Below, one piece after another: positions 63,700-64,000 of a stretch of DNA of 64,000 nt. The stretch comes from Sweltsa coloradensis. Taxonomy: Eukaryota > Arthropoda > Insecta > Plecoptera > Chloroperlidae. The stretch spans positions 46,328 through 110,327 of the forward strand of contig JAMZAV010002193.1 of assembly GCA_024449915.1 (NCBI GenBank), read 5' to 3'. The position numbers were made by a program, and so were the translations under genes. Under the pieces are notes generated by a model that was not told the DNA's origin, ran no database searches, and saw only the letters and a program-made list of their open reading frames with translations. Each line of letters opens with the position of its first letter. The first letter of the stretch is position 1.

Positions 63700-63950
63700 C
63701 TCAAAGAAAAGTGGTGCGAAGAATCGCACACCCTGCAAAATAATAAGCTTCGCGAAATAAAAGACGATGTAGCACCTTGGATCTCCTCAAGGCGCTCTTC
63801 TCGACGCGAAGAGGTTTTTCTGACCCGTCTACGCATTAAGCACACACACATCTCACTCAAGGATACCTTTTAAGAGGTGAAGATCCACCCCCCTGTGAGC
63901 AGTGTGGTGAGATTTTAACTGTTAAGCACATTTTAGTAAAATGTTCTTAA
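63700..63950 (+). pseudogene. LINE ORF2 C-terminus
   Basis: The plus strand encodes 'NNKLREIKDDVAPWISSRRS' and 'REEVFLTRLRIKHTH'. After a shift in a CA run it continues 'GYLLRGEDPPPCEQCGEILT' and 'VKHILVKC', then a stop at 63948. This is the C-terminal region of Jockey/I-type LINE ORF2: the 'LTRLRIGHT' block followed by a CPxC-like knuckle with 'TVxHIL.EC'. RT and endonuclease are not present upstream. It is a 5'-truncated, frame-broken copy. Confidence 0.8.
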
Positions 63951-64000
63951 CACATGGACAAGAGGAATGATTTTAAACTAAAACCCAATTTAAAAGAAAA

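Overview
This window is animal nuclear DNA, most likely from a marine invertebrate. An invertebrate deuterostome such as an echinoderm is my best guess, but the species cannot be read from the sequence. The evidence is: AT-rich non-coding DNA scattered with the word TAGGCCT; exons of a trypsin-like protease and of mobile-element genes bounded by GT/AG splice signals; Ty1/copia and Ty3/gypsy retroelements, LINEs, an EnSpm/CACTA-type transposase and several MITEs. There are no bacterial operons, no rRNA and no CRISPR array. No intact host gene is present.

Layout. Positions 1-4,500 are non-coding, with tRNA-like fragments, an AGGCCT-rich tract and a MITE. Positions about 4,510-8,130 are a poor-quality stretch with inflated homopolymers that holds a ~310-bp tandem array. 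Positions 8,110-12,600 hold a foldback element, a Harbinger-type MITE with TTA target duplications, a ~229-bp tandem repeat and another MITE. Positions 12,605-15,415 are a very young copia element: identical 202-bp LTRs, a CTAGG target duplication and a primer site matching half of initiator tRNA-Met, but with its integrase deleted. Positions 15,700-20,000 alternate copies of an unclassified repeat (family A) and a SINE-like repeat with an (AATC)n tail, plus a LINE RT fragment. Positions 20,370-27,650 are minus-strand wreckage: a CACTA-type transposase, a LINE gag-like ORF1, a 318-bp tandem repeat, a gypsy RNase H fragment and one trypsin-like exon.

Positions about 28,370-38,330 are a second poor-quality tract containing recognisable but corrupted family A and SINE copies. 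Positions 38,318-39,145 carry a clean 275-codon ORF that looks gag-like. Positions 39,500-43,200 hold tandem repeats, a 50-bp palindrome and two foldback elements. Positions 43,490-48,800 hold a second copy of the gypsy fragment, DDE-transposase-like exons, and two tandem family A units, the second split by nested MITE and foldback insertions. Positions 50,700-59,340 carry the parts of a cellular-style transposon that encodes a YqaJ (phage recombinase-type) exonuclease, in two separate copies, plus a second trypsin-like exon, an IS630-like transposase end and a possible two-exon gene. Positions 60,790-62,060 are a gypsy protease and gag. The window ends in the C-terminus of a LINE ORF2.

Nothing here forms one working pathway. 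The window is an accessory, transposon-dense region. Its most interesting points are the YqaJ-bearing element, the strand-biased family A array, the young defective copia element, and the trypsin gene that appears to have been torn apart by insertions.
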